DNA of 64,000 nucleotides from Halichondria panicea (lineage: Eukaryota; Porifera; Demospongiae; Suberitida; Halichondriidae): NCBI RefSeq assembly GCF_963675165.1, contig NC_087377.1, forward strand, positions 11,084,632 through 11,148,631, in the 5' to 3' direction. The notes beneath the pieces are model-generated. The model was not told the DNA's origin, did not search any database, and saw only the letters and a program-made list of their open reading frames with translations. Of the stretch, positions 11,501-21,940 are shown piece after piece. A program made the position numbers and the translations under genes. Each line of letters begins with the position of its first letter. Position 1 is the first letter of the stretch.

Positions 11501-14500
11501 TATGATTAAACCTTCTCCAGTGTCCAATAATGCATAACACTTTATACATGCATGCATGTTGATCATACCTGTTTTGTTAGTTGTGCATAGCAGTCGTAGA
11601 TCGAGTTACGAATAGCTTCCAGTAAGAAATTTAAATACACATAATTCACTCACACACCCTCTTGCCCACCCATGCTCTCCACAGCTGTCAGTCTCACGAC
11701 AACAGAGATGTGGTTGGAGGACAGTACGGACAGTGGTACTGGTACTCGGAGACTAACTCAGTCGGGAAAAGATTCACTCCCACTTGAAATGTCTGCCATA
11801 GAGTGCGTTGCATGCTCACCACAATCAATGGAGCATTTAATAACTGTCCATACTAGTACATTGTTAGGCGTGTTGTGAACTCATTCGATAATAAATTCAG
11901 AGGGTGTTGTAGATCGGTGGCCATTTTGTAAGTGCCTGTGCATGGTTCGTTGCATGGACATTTAATGTCTCAATGTCGTTTTAGAAGCTAGGACACGATT
12001 CCCATTATGATGTTGGTAACACGGTTGGTATGTCTGAAATGCTGTTGCACCCACACAGTATATTGTTGACATACATGTAGGTGTATGTATAGGTCACACT
12101 AACAGCTCTGGTGTACTGGGTACTCATGTTTGGCGTGAGAGTATGTAGAAAATTAAACTGTTTCATTGCAAACTTTGATGATAGAATGGATGAGCAATGT
12201 GTACTTCTCATGCATGACAGCAGTTCACAGATACGTCTTTAATTGAATGAAATAACATCAACGATATCGATTTCCTGCAGGAATACTACCTCAAGTCCGT
12301 TGTCAGAAATGGCTGTCATACAAGGCAAAAATGGTTGCCATGTGGAGATTGATCTCTCTGATAGCAACATACTTGAAGAACTACAGTTGGACTCGGTGGA
12401 ACTAACAGAGGTAAATACTGTGTGTAAATTGTTGGCATAATTATGTTTGTGTAGTATAATTATTATAGGTAAGAAGAATACCAACAGTCTATAGAGTCAG
12501 TGTGTGTATATTATCCTGCGAAAGTAATTACAAGGCTGCTCATGAATGATGAGCAATGTGTTGATAGTAGCTACTTAGTGGGCATTTGGTAAATCCCTGA
12601 ATTCACTATTAAGCCCTGTGAATGTAGGATAGCTTAGTTACCGTGGCATCTATTTGTTGACAAATTTGTAAACAAACTGAATCATATCGTGCCCAAACAT
12701 CCCTCTCATTCGTAACATGACTCTCCACTGTGGTGATGTTTGCTGCCCTTAATTGTTGACGTGGGGTGAATTTCATGACAACAGTCTGATTGAGATAGAT
12801 TGGATTAAGTGGTCTGCACAAAATGCCACAATGTTTGGAATGTATGGCTATTTTAAGTTTGCATATTAGTGATCTTTACCCATTTTTCAAAGCTGTCAAA
12901 TAAACTATTGTCCTCATGAGCCTTGCCACCAAAGAACTCCTGGAGGGTGAATATATTATGACTAATTACACGCTATCTACATGTACATAACATTGTACAT
13001 TAATATTGATTTAGGTCATTTCTTACTGTAATGTGTGTAGATATTACAGTAATGTACGTACATGTACACGCATGTTATGTATGTGTATAACACACGTATC
13101 CTACTTCGCCTCCCTCATAGGACTACCCTCCTCCGGCCTACGAGGTTCTGAGTGCGTCACAGCCGGACGTCCTCCTGCGTGGAGCACCAGTGGTTGGCTT
13201 GGTAACTGACAGTGGGACTCGTGGCAGACTCTCGGCTGATGACATACATGAAGTCAAGCTAACGGTATTAAAACTTATTTCGATGTGTGCATAGATACAA
13301 GAAAGAGAGGGATTGGCAATAGATCACGTGTGCACATAAGCTGCACATAAAATCACAAACACCATATTGAATACAGAGCTTGTTTCATCCGTGTTTCTCC
13401 TGCCAAACAATTAGGGAAAACAACTTCTATTAAATGGCTGTTATACAGCAAATACAGACTGTTTTCAAGCCCCCCAAAACTTCTATTCGATGGCCCTTGC
13501 TAGTAGGCATCGTTAATTTTAGAGATGACAAAAAATAGTTTCGATAGTTGTGATTACATAGCATGTATAGCAACTATATTATACATAATGCACTTCTTAC
13601 ACTGACAGTCGTTTCTTTTTTGTCTTTGGCCATTTTTCCCGATGTTAAAGTATAGGCGGCCTCGATGAAAAACACGGATGGCTATTCGAGGCGCTTTTGT
13701 TGCCAAAATCCCTCTCTTCCTGTACCTATCTATGATCATTGTGTAACTTGGGTGTGTGTGTCTAATATGCATTAATTAAATGCAGTGCATGTATGTAAGC
13801 TTGTTTCTTTACTATCAGACGCGACACATCGATCCCTTTTTTTTACTAATATACAAGTACAGTAGATAGAAATTTATGCCCGTTTTATGCCATCTTTCTT
13901 TGTGCAGTCATCTCTGGACGATCTATCCAAGGGCCCCCGGCACATGAGGACTCCTAGCAACGATTTTATCTACTCACAATCCATCGAATCTATCAACTCA
14001 CAAGGACAGGTGAGCATACGCTGTTAGTATGTTCTGTGCATGTTCGTTTTACTATATCGCAGTTTAACAGTGGATAAAATTATTAACAAGAGAAATCGTT
14101 TCTGTATTGCGAAATTTTTAATTAGCCTTGCGTTACCGTATTACAACGCAAGGTCCTGGCTCTAGGATAAATTAACCATTGCTTTTTTTCACTACAGTAT
14201 GCAGAGATCGATCATCGCGTTGGCAAGAAACCCAAGAAGACGCCTAAAGACAACGATCTTGTTCTGTACAGTGAGATCAAGGTGGATGAGGTGAGCTAGC
14301 TCATACATATATTATATTTACGTGTACAAGTGCACTATCTACGCATGCTTGAAATGGTAGTCCAAGTATGCGTGGTTACACAATTAACTGTCCAAGGAGT
14401 CTGTGCATGTCGGTGCTGTATACCGCGAAATTTTCGAAGCACTTAACTTTCTTGGAATTACCTCTATTTCGTGAGCTATACAGTATGTCATGATCAATGT

Positions 14501-15629
14501 GCGTTGTGTCCGCCGTTAGCTATGTTTTTCTCGGAGGGAAATAATAGTACAGGTTCTCGATCTGTTTTCAATGTGTCAAAGTAACTACAATAATTATTAC
14601 CCGTTTTTCCAGAGCTACACAATGTACTTTTATCTCGATCATAGAATCAATCCATATAGAAGATGTTGAATTGATAGTCTACTTCCTTTCCGCTGCATGG
14701 CAGTTGACGATAAACTATTCCCAATAATATTAACTAGCTTGACCTTCTCTCCCTGTAGCTCCGACCTGTTGTGCCTCAGAAGAGAAGACACAAGCCAGTC
14801 CAGTCCACTGGTGAGTAATTGAAGTTAACACTGCAATTCCTCGTCGTAACTTACAGCTATACCATATTCCTGTGTACACTATAATTATAGTCATGGCATT
14901 GTCTATCTTATGATTGGGGCAGGCGCAGTGAGTCGATCTCTACCTAGTGCTCATAAACCGCCGGACTTCTTTTGTCAACGCACAATATTTGTCCCAACTA
15001 CGTCAGTCATTGCGCATGAGCCAGACGGGACTCCTGCATGAGGCCGTAGATCTACATGTACATGCACGTATATGGCACACCTGCAGAATGCCATATAGCT
15101 ATAGTCATTAGAGTGTTGTTTTTCGTCAACAGTTGTTCACTGCTTGTACGTCGGTACAGCCAGCAAGAGCCGTAATTATTGTCTTCTGATAACCCTGCTC
15201 CTCTGTGCACCCATGCAGTTCTTTGGCATAATTATACCGTATAGCGGGAAATTTTCGTGGGACAAAATATTCGTGGTTCAGCAATATTAAGACATTTCGG
15301 AGGTAAATTTTGTGGTAGCTGCTTGCACTGCAGGTAAAGGTAGGCAAGGTCGCTTCATTCGTGGGTAAAATATTCGTGGTCAGACCTCCAACCACGAAAA
15401 CCACGAATATTTTGCCCCACGAAAATTACCCGCTCTACGGTAGTTAGATCTAGATCTACTGCTGTGCATTATTTTTGACCACAATCATAGTTAAAATGCT
15501 GACATTTTTCTGTTTCACTCTATAATTATACTCTATATAATTATTATAGAATACTTGCAGCTTCACTACACGCTGGTGTTAAACATGAGAATTTCACTCT
15601 GTCTCTGTACGCTTCAGACAGATTATTAG

Positions 15630-15685
<56 letters not shown>

Positions 15686-15791
15686 GTGTGTGCGTGCGTG
15701 CGTGCGTGTGTGGTGGCTCCAATTTAATAAATGTATATTCCCTACAGATTCTCTACCAGATGAGCTACATATGGAAAGCTTTCATGTCTAA
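8531..15791 (+). CDS. Gene B: Ig/FN3 receptor with long tyrosine-motif tail
   Basis: Exons: 8531-9200, 9282-9373, 9458-9680, 10157-10519, 10694-10741, 11205-11309, 11685-about 11875, 12281-12410, 13121-13264, 13908-14009, 14198-14290, 14759-14810 and 15748-15791 (stop TAA). Exon 1 encodes a signal peptide (start 8531 or 8534; LILLLWTVLSF core), an Ig domain (Cys49, Trp59, Cys107) and an FN3 module, all without an intron. Then follow a split FN3, the X module shared with gene A, a linker and a helix rich in I and V (GAIAVIIIVLIVIVVVLIVL). The tail includes PPPAYEVL, YAEI and VLYSEI, and ends SFHV, a possible class II PDZ ligand. Phases match along the chain except that the donor of exon 11685 is unresolved: a phase-2 donor is needed, and the frame otherwise stops at 11878. 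So either one protein of about 13 exons, or a short-tail form ending at 11878, is possible. Inferred role: surface receptor with SH2-type signalling. Confidence 0.7.
10773..11135. repeat. TA-type MITE in gene B intron
   Basis: It starts CAGAAAACCCTCGCTAATCC after TA and ends GATTAGCGAGAGTTTCACTG, an imperfect inverted pair of about 20 bp. It lies wholly within the intron between 10741 and 11205. The matching intron in gene A (6065-6130) is only 66 bp and lacks it. Confidence 0.65.
12281..15791 (+). CDS. Gene B cytoplasmic-tail exons
   Basis: Six exons with good splice sites: 12281-12410 (phase 2 in, 0 out), 13121-13264, 13908-14009 and 14198-14290 (all 0/0), 14759-14810 (0/1) and 15748-15791 (1/stop). 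They encode an acidic, Ser-rich, hydrophilic region with PPPAY (a PPxY-type WW ligand), RLSADD, YSQSIES, YAEIDH, VLYSEIK, a basic PQKRRHKP segment and the C-terminus [10 protein letters not shown]. There is no signal peptide or membrane helix, as expected for a cytoplasmic tail. Intact copies of the last two exons also occur at 54860-54911 and 55341-55384, and of the last one at 34519-34562. Association with the upstream ectodomain is inferred from order, strand and phase. Confidence 0.7.
13290..13734. repeat. TIR element in gene B intron
   Basis: CATAGATACAAGAAAGAGAG at the left and its imperfect complement TCTTCCTGTACCTATCTATG at the right. Inner blocks CATCCGTGTTT and AAACACGGATGG are also inverted. 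It belongs with the CATAGATT...GGATTGGAAACG family at 36279-37046 and 56410-57589. Confidence 0.55.
14198..14290 (+). other. Twin YxxI exon (ITIM-like) of gene B
   Basis: This single 93-bp exon (phase 0/0) carries YAEI and VLYSEI, the tyrosines lying 23 positions apart with a Lys/Pro-rich spacer. VLYSEI fits the ITIM pattern (I/V/L/S)-x-Y-x-x-(I/V/L); YAEI fits only Y-x-x-I because the -2 residue is Gly. Spacing of 20-30 residues is usual for SHP-phosphatase-binding tandem motifs. Function is inferred. Confidence 0.6.
15235..15442. repeat. Fold-back MITE, TACCGTATAGCGGG family
   Basis: A near-palindromic element with ends TACCGTATAGCGGGAAATTT and the complementary AAATTACCCGCTCTACGGTA; the inner arms contain CGTGGGACAAAATATTCGTG. 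Related copies are at 22821-23060, 26282-26480, 32285-32500, 33941-34127 and 49718-50367. The likely target is TA. No protein is encoded. Confidence 0.75.
15631..15712. repeat. (GT)n microsatellite before gene B's last exon
   Basis: About 80 bp of GT dinucleotides with CGTG interruptions, ending 35 bp upstream of the splice acceptor of the terminal exon. The same array precedes the duplicated exons at 34519 and 55341, but with very different lengths. Confidence 0.9.
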
Positions 15792-16267
15792 AGTGGCTTA
15801 TCTGATGTTTTACATGTAAGAACTGTATAGCGAGAGTACGTTTCATCCAGTATAATTATTGGATACCATTTCAATTCAGCCACACATAATTTTTGTACAT
15901 TACCAATAATTATATCAGCATGCATTTCTGACTGTGAACGATGTTGTCGTGTTTATGTCACACAAACAATTTGACGGTTATAATTATAATTATGAGTCAC
16001 TCCGTCCTTCAAAAACAATATTAGTGAGGTTAGTGCTATACAAGCATGAAACTACCACAGGAAGTAGTAGTTGTAATGACTAAATAAAAGGACTTCCTCA
16101 CAATGTATGTATATCGATTGAAGTAAGTTGGTATAAACACTGCGCCAGAGAAAACCGCCAATTAAAAGTAGGGGTAAGAGCCTCATAATATTACAGTATC
16201 AGTAGCAGGCTAGAAGCATTTTGTATAGAAGTGCAATGCCCATAATACCCCCTGCATGACTTATAAT

Positions 16268-18060
16268 GCTGGCATAATTATGCCTCGAGGCATAGCCGCA
16301 CGAGGGATACGGTAAAGCTGACCGTGTGTTGTGTGTGTCTGTGTGTCTGTTCCAGTTGTAACTGCTCAACGGTTGCAATGCGACGAAAACTAACAGCTTC
16401 TATAGGCTTCTAGCCACGTTCTCTTGGATTTTGATTCGTGGATTAGCAAACTAAAGCTTCTTTCTCGAGTTATGGCTAGTTTGACCATAGATAAAAGAGA
16501 GAGATCTCGTTTATCTATGGTTTGACTCACATTGAAGGCTGTTGCAGTCTCTTCAGAATCTTTCATAGCATCATCTGTTCGCACAAACTTTCTATTCAAC
16601 ACATGAGTTAGCCTTGCACTAAAGCGCTAGCTTTTTGTTAGCTACAAGAGTCAGAAAAGATCTGTTAAAACAGCTAGCTAGCTATAGTAGCCATTGTGCA
16701 TGGACTTGATCTTTGGACACACCCTTCTTTAATTATTCCTGTGGAAATGTGCATGCGCGCTCATCCCCACATGTTAGAGAATCCAGTGGCAGAATCAACT
16801 TTCTTGAGGTTCTGGTATACAGGTAAGCCACAAAACAAATGATACCATATAGACTAGATAATAATAGATTCATGTACACAAGTCTGGTAACAATAGATAC
16901 ATGTACACAAGTCTTTTCTTCTCAGTATTAATATAGATAGATGCACACTTTTTGCTTGTTTATATACTATACTGTCTGTGCTTAAATTCTCAGTGCCTTT
17001 GACAAAGGTTTGCTCCCACTGTTTGGCTACAGGCCATTTAAATAACATGCAGTTGCTTCGGTATCGTTGATTTAATTCTGTGATTGAATTGTACTTATCT
17101 CACAGGCTATAATAATACTGACTATTATGCCTTTGACAAAGGTTTGCTCCCACTGTTTGGCTACAGGCCATTTAAACCCCACATCCTAACAGAATCAATC
17201 TTCTTCTTTCTTGCTTCCTTCAGGTCCTGGTAAGCACTATACGTATTAAATAATGATACCATATACAATAGTCTAAGATAACATGTATATAACAGTTATA
17301 GATATTATGCAACTTTTTTATCAGCAGATTTTATTCAATTTGTTGTTGCAAAATGATTATAAACTTTTTTGAATTATGCAAACAAACTTTTCCCTCTTCT
17401 ATAACACTCTATTACTTTTGAGCGAAAGTAAATCATGGCGAGAGGCATTTGCAAGCGCCAGCTTGAGCACTAGTTATAGAGGTGTCATGCATTGCTGCAT
17501 TTCAGAATAAAATATAGCGGTCCTGCCTCGAATCTAGTAACTGATTTTGCGGTTCTGCTCAAGGATAATGAATCATCTGCCAAACCACACCCAAAACGTC
17601 ATATCCGGCTGCACTAATATATGTAGCTTGGGGCAGTCATGCAGAACTAATCAGTAATATAATTATGGTCTCATTTCATGCATGGCTTGCATGCTGTGAA
17701 AACATTCGAGATCACGTTAGCTAATAAATACCGTATAATTATTTCGAGGGTATAACATGTTTGCCGTTTTCGCTGATTAAGCATGCACCGCGAACATTTA
17801 TACCCACGAATTTAATAACACATGCAGGCATGTTGCAGAGAGGCTGCATGCTATTTCGGAAAAATTAAATCCGTGAAAACCTTTCGAACGGACATTCCGC
17901 GAATGTTTATACCCTGGAAGTATACCCTCTATGCGTCTGATTGGCTAAAGGCATGTTTTATCCAACTTAGAAAATCATAAAGTCCAAGATCGACAATCAT
18001 GTACTTCACTTAGACAATCATGCATGCAGCAAAGATTATAGATAAGAACATTCAATGGCT
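16268..18060. other. Intergenic repeats, no gene seen
   Basis: There is no supported coding exon. It holds two direct copies of a 48-bp block starting GCCTTTGACAAAGGTTTGCT (near 16995 and 17127). It also holds a MITE fragment (17480-17620) with CCTCGAATCTAGTAACTGAT, and a TIR-like pair around 17731-17935 with TTTCGAGGGTATAA and TATACCCTGGAAGTATACCC. Confidence 0.5.
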
Positions 18061-18075
18061 ATAGCTAGCTAGCTA

Positions 18076-18423
18076 CAGTGGAACCTCTGTTAACAACCAC
18101 CTCCGAATAAAGGCCAGCTGCTATATAATGGCCAGGCACCCAGGCCCCAAATGAACAGTTTGTGTACAAAACAACCTCTCAACAAAGGCCACCTCTGTAT
18201 AAAGGCCAAAACATTGTTCCCCAAAGGTATCCGTTATAGAGGGGTTCCACTAGCCTCCTTCGCAGCCTCTCCTTTTTCTGTTCTTTGTCACAGAAGAGTC
18301 CTTTTTCTTTGTCTCTTCCTTCTTTCTTTCTTTGTTCCTCCAATTAGTCCCGTATTTTATCTTATTGAACTATGACAAAGAACAGAAAAAGGAGAGGCTG
18401 CGAAGGAGGCTAGGGTTCCACTG
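18076..18423. repeat. Tigger-like MITE split by a younger element
   Basis: CAGTGGAACCTCTGTTAACA follows TA at 18074-18075; the far end GGGTTCCACTG is followed by TA at 18424-18425. The element is interrupted near its right end by the insertion at 18251-18412. Interior sequence matches 7099-7268 inverted. Confidence 0.8.
18251..18412. repeat. Mutator-like MITE with exact 9-bp duplication
   Basis: A 162-bp element with long inverted ends (TAGCCTCCTTCGCAGCCTCT and the exact complement), flanked by GGGTTCCAC at 18242-18250 and 18413-18421. A related copy is at 32608-32843, also with an exact 9-bp duplication. Nine-base duplications with long TIRs point to Mutator-type transposition. It is nested in the older MITE at 18076-18423. 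Confidence 0.85.
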
Positions 18424-19228
18424 TACATGGTTGAATACTATTTATCTGCCCACGCCCTGTGTTATTGCTGAATTTAAAGGGTAATTGCTTGAGCTGCACC
18501 GCGCCTATTGTACCTCCTCTGACAGTTCAACGTATGCAAGCAAGGGACTCTCCCATGCATGCAGCTTTGTTTAGATCATGCACTCAAGAGTCACTGGCTC
18601 AAAGAAAAGAGCTCGTATGATTATAAAAATTAATAGCAAGCCCTCATCATAATTATATTCAGCGACTATACCCTCTGGCTCATATTTAAAACACACCTTC
18701 ATAAGATCAGCAATGATCACCCTCACTGGCATAAAAGACTCGTAACATTAATAGAAAGCACCCTCAATGAATGTATGAAAACACACCCTCATTGAAATGT
18801 TGCAGCCGCCCTAATTTTGACATTAATATCACACCATATTCTCCAAGCTGTACAACATTGATCACTGCGATTTAAAAATCTCTACTAAGGTTTCTCCTAA
18901 TAAGCGTATATTAAGCGCATGCTCAACAGCAGGTTTTCTGTACTCAAATTGAAGCGCTTTTCCAATAATTATCCAAAGGATATTAGTAGAATTGACTCAG
19001 CTAATTTTGAGCTATATATATATAGCTAGCTAGTACAGTGCATGGTAGTTATATAGCTTGATATCCATCTGCATGCAGGACTCTCTGCATGGGCACGCTG
19101 TTATACCTTGTCTGATCATACTGAGAGAATGTGAGACATAGATGAGTCCTTTTGTTTCAGTTCCTGGTCAATATGAACGTTTTGAATTTGTATGTTGTAC
19201 TGTAAAATGAACTTAGATATATACTCAT

Positions 19229-19401
19229 CAGGGTGTCATACAGGATTTTGAAGTAGAGGGGGGAAATAAAAAAAGTAACCAAAAAATTTTGCTAAAAAAA
19301 AGGTCAACTGTTAGTTCATAGTATGTAAAATTGCCAGCTATGGACCCTCAGTCAGCAAAAAAGGGGGGGATATCCCCCCTTTCCCCCTGTATGACACCCT
19401 G
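19229..19401. repeat. MITE with CAGGGTGTCATACAGG ends
   Basis: A 173-bp element with CAGGGTGTCATACAGG and its exact complement at the ends, flanked by CTCAT at 19224-19228 and 19402-19406. The interior has A- and G-rich tracts. Superfamily uncertain. Confidence 0.7.
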
Positions 19402-19839
19402 CTCATAATAGGGTTGCCTGCTTGCCTTGCTTGCTTTCTATCTAGCTAGCATACGAGTCAGCTCTCATCACAGAGACCAGAGACATCCGGTTACTAGGTG
19501 GGGCTCGAAAATGACTGCATTATAGGCGCATTCTCAAATATAAGCGTAAAGAGCGCTGCTATATATTGACCCCATGAGCGCATGCGCTAATAATCCGGTT
19601 TCTATGGTATATGCATATAAATATCTTGTGAGAACTCATAAATTATATATATATATATATGCTCACAGCACATTATTTTGAGTTCTCAGCAAGATTCTCT
19701 ATCAGAGCAAGTTGTATTATACAACTCTATATAATACGCGCGGATAGTCCAGATTAAAAGCTAAGCAGTATCTATATATATGGTCGCGTGGGGAAATGTA
19801 TATAGGGAATGTCACATGAGCATATCTGACCTCCTCTGC

Positions 19840-20310
19840 CTGGGGAACCATGGTTGCATCAAAGATCAAAGGTACGATGGCAACCATATATAGTTGTACC
19901 AAAGATCACAGGTAAGATAGCAACTGTGCATGGGTGATCATCAAATGGTTGCACCAAAGGCAAGATGGCAGCCATAGTTGTACCAAAGATCAAAGGTACG
20001 ATGGCAACCATATATAGTAGTACCAAAAATCAAAGAAAGATTGTTGCTCAAGTAAAATGGCAACCATACAATTGCATCAAAGATTGAAGGTACATTACGA
20101 TGGCAACCATAGTTGCACCAAAATAATATCAAAGGTATATATAAGCCGTATGGCAACCATGCATGGGTGATCATAGTTTCCGCAAGTAAAATGGCAACCA
20201 CGCATGGTTACACAGTGCACTATAACTGAGATCAAAGGTAAGATGGCAACCACGGTTTTTTACCACGATCAAAGGTATAATATGGTAACCATGGTTGCAC
20301 CAAAGATCAG
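19840..20310. repeat. Minisatellite with GATGGCAACCA core
   Basis: About ten degenerate units of roughly 40-50 bp containing ATCAAAGGTA, AGATGGCAACCATAG and TTGCACCAAAG. The matching array in the other half of the duplication is at 59970-60415. The open frames across it are repeat artefacts. Confidence 0.75.
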
Positions 20311-20319
20311 ATAAACCAA

Positions 20320-21922
20320 CTTGGCTGCACCTGTACAATTAACTGCTCTGCATGGATATCCATAGTGACGGCATAATTTCTCAAAGAATTGACCCCTACA
20401 ATTGTAGGGGTTTTTTATTCATCAATAATAGTGAGTGGCTGAGTCGAGTACTGAGTGCCACTGATCATGCATGAGAAATGACACTTTCAGAATTCATATA
20501 AATTAATTTTGTCTTAATTTTGTGAGAGCTTGATTTGATACACTATTAAAGTTTTGTGGGCAGAAACATGCACTTTCCTTTTCTGAATTATGATTAAGTT
20601 CTCTGCAGTTTTAAATAACATATTCATTCGCGGACATTATTTGAACACAATACATCGTCATTGACAGCATGCAATCACTCGACAAGTATTTGCACGCTGT
20701 CAATGACGAATTGCAATTACTGGACTGGATGTGATACGGGATTAATTGCTTCCATGGTGCACTAATAGCACGTGCATCATACAATTAGCTTAAACCGTAT
20801 AATTACAGTAAACTATATAATCAGACAGTGCATGTGCAAGAACATTTAAATGTCAGTGCATATAATCATGCATGCGCATATAAGCTTTTAGTGTCTCCTT
20901 ACTGCCAGTCCCAGTTCCCACTGCACACATTTCAGTTTCTGGTTAGGTCCACCATTCAAGTTTTGATCACTATCTCTGCAGTTCTGACATAATTATTATA
21001 TCTCTGATGTGTTGCTGACTCCATTTTGATAGTGACCGAAATTCATCATTATGTTGTCTTAACCATTTACCTGCTCAATTACCTCGCCCGATTCACGTGC
21101 ATATTTCTGCAACAAAGTCACCCACTGACCCCTCAATCTTGACCCCTTTCCCCCATTGGTGGCTTTGCATTAACAATGTCTCATGTGGCAAAAAAATAGC
21201 TGAAGGTGTCTGATCAGTTCAAGTCCCAAGATTAACACTGAGGGTTAGTTAATTATAATTTGTCTTGTGTCAGTTGTGTGCAGTGCTTATGTCTAGTCTT
21301 CGTCTTAATTTTATTACATCAATTTAATCAGATTTTTTTTAGGCACAATTTATCATATCAGGGCCTACACACAATACCCCAGTGAAACCCTGTCCTTTTC
21401 CACATAATGGCCAGAATGTGTAGAAGATTCTTGATGTTTTTGGCAGCCTCAAAGTACTTTTGGAACTGCATACAGGACGACACCTATATATATCAGGACA
21501 TGAAGAGGTTGGTACCAAACACCCTCAGCAATACTCACCATGCAAGTGATGTCTCAGGGTGCTGAAACCTTAAAATTTGACATTTCTGATAGACGCAAGT
21601 GCAGGGCACTACACTTCAAAGCGTCAACAGCAGGTAAAGGGTTGTGTGTCCTACACGTACATGTACATGTACTGCAGAGATTTTTTACTATAGTGATAAA
21701 ATTCGCTATGTTTGATGCTCACAAAACATTATAGTAATCTCTATGGTAACTCACCTTGGCTGTGGCAATGTCCTCCAGTGGTTAATATGTAACAGCTTTT
21801 AGACATGCAACTATGCACTTTCTGTTTCCTGCGTGCATGGTTGGCTGTTTTTGCTTCCTGTGTGACTGTATATAAGCAGACACAATAAATCTCATGCCAT
21901 TGATGTGCAATAGTACAAGCAG
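20320..21922. other. Upstream region of gene E, no gene seen
   Basis: AT-rich. 21080-21140 contains a reverse-complement match to 36040-36100 (GCACGTGAATCGGGCGAGGT), so a short dispersed fragment is present. From about 21350 on, the sequence parallels 60960-61510 upstream of gene F and may hold promoter elements, but none is recognisable. Confidence 0.4.
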
Positions 21923-21940
21923 ATGAATAGCATCATAATT

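Larger units (their letters stand above)
15216..16268. repeat. Segment duplicated at 33921-35043 and in part at 55284-55813
   Basis: This block holds a fold-back MITE, a (GT)n array, gene B's terminal exon and about 470 bp of 3' flank. A near-identical copy at 33921-35043 begins exactly where a glycosyltransferase-like pseudogene is cut. A third copy begins near the (GT)n at 55284 and ends at the MITE at 55814. The 34-kb copy then continues with sequence matching 17478-18060, so 16268-17477 is either inserted in the first copy or deleted in the second. Confidence 0.75.

Noticed and set aside
15634..15819. Open frame of alternating Cys-Val over the GT array
   Set aside because: Microsatellite artefact. 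The same applies to the frames over 34226-34590.
19717..20201. Minus-strand open frames with repeated CHLAFGATI-like text
   Set aside because: Translation of the GATGGCAACCA minisatellite, not a protein.
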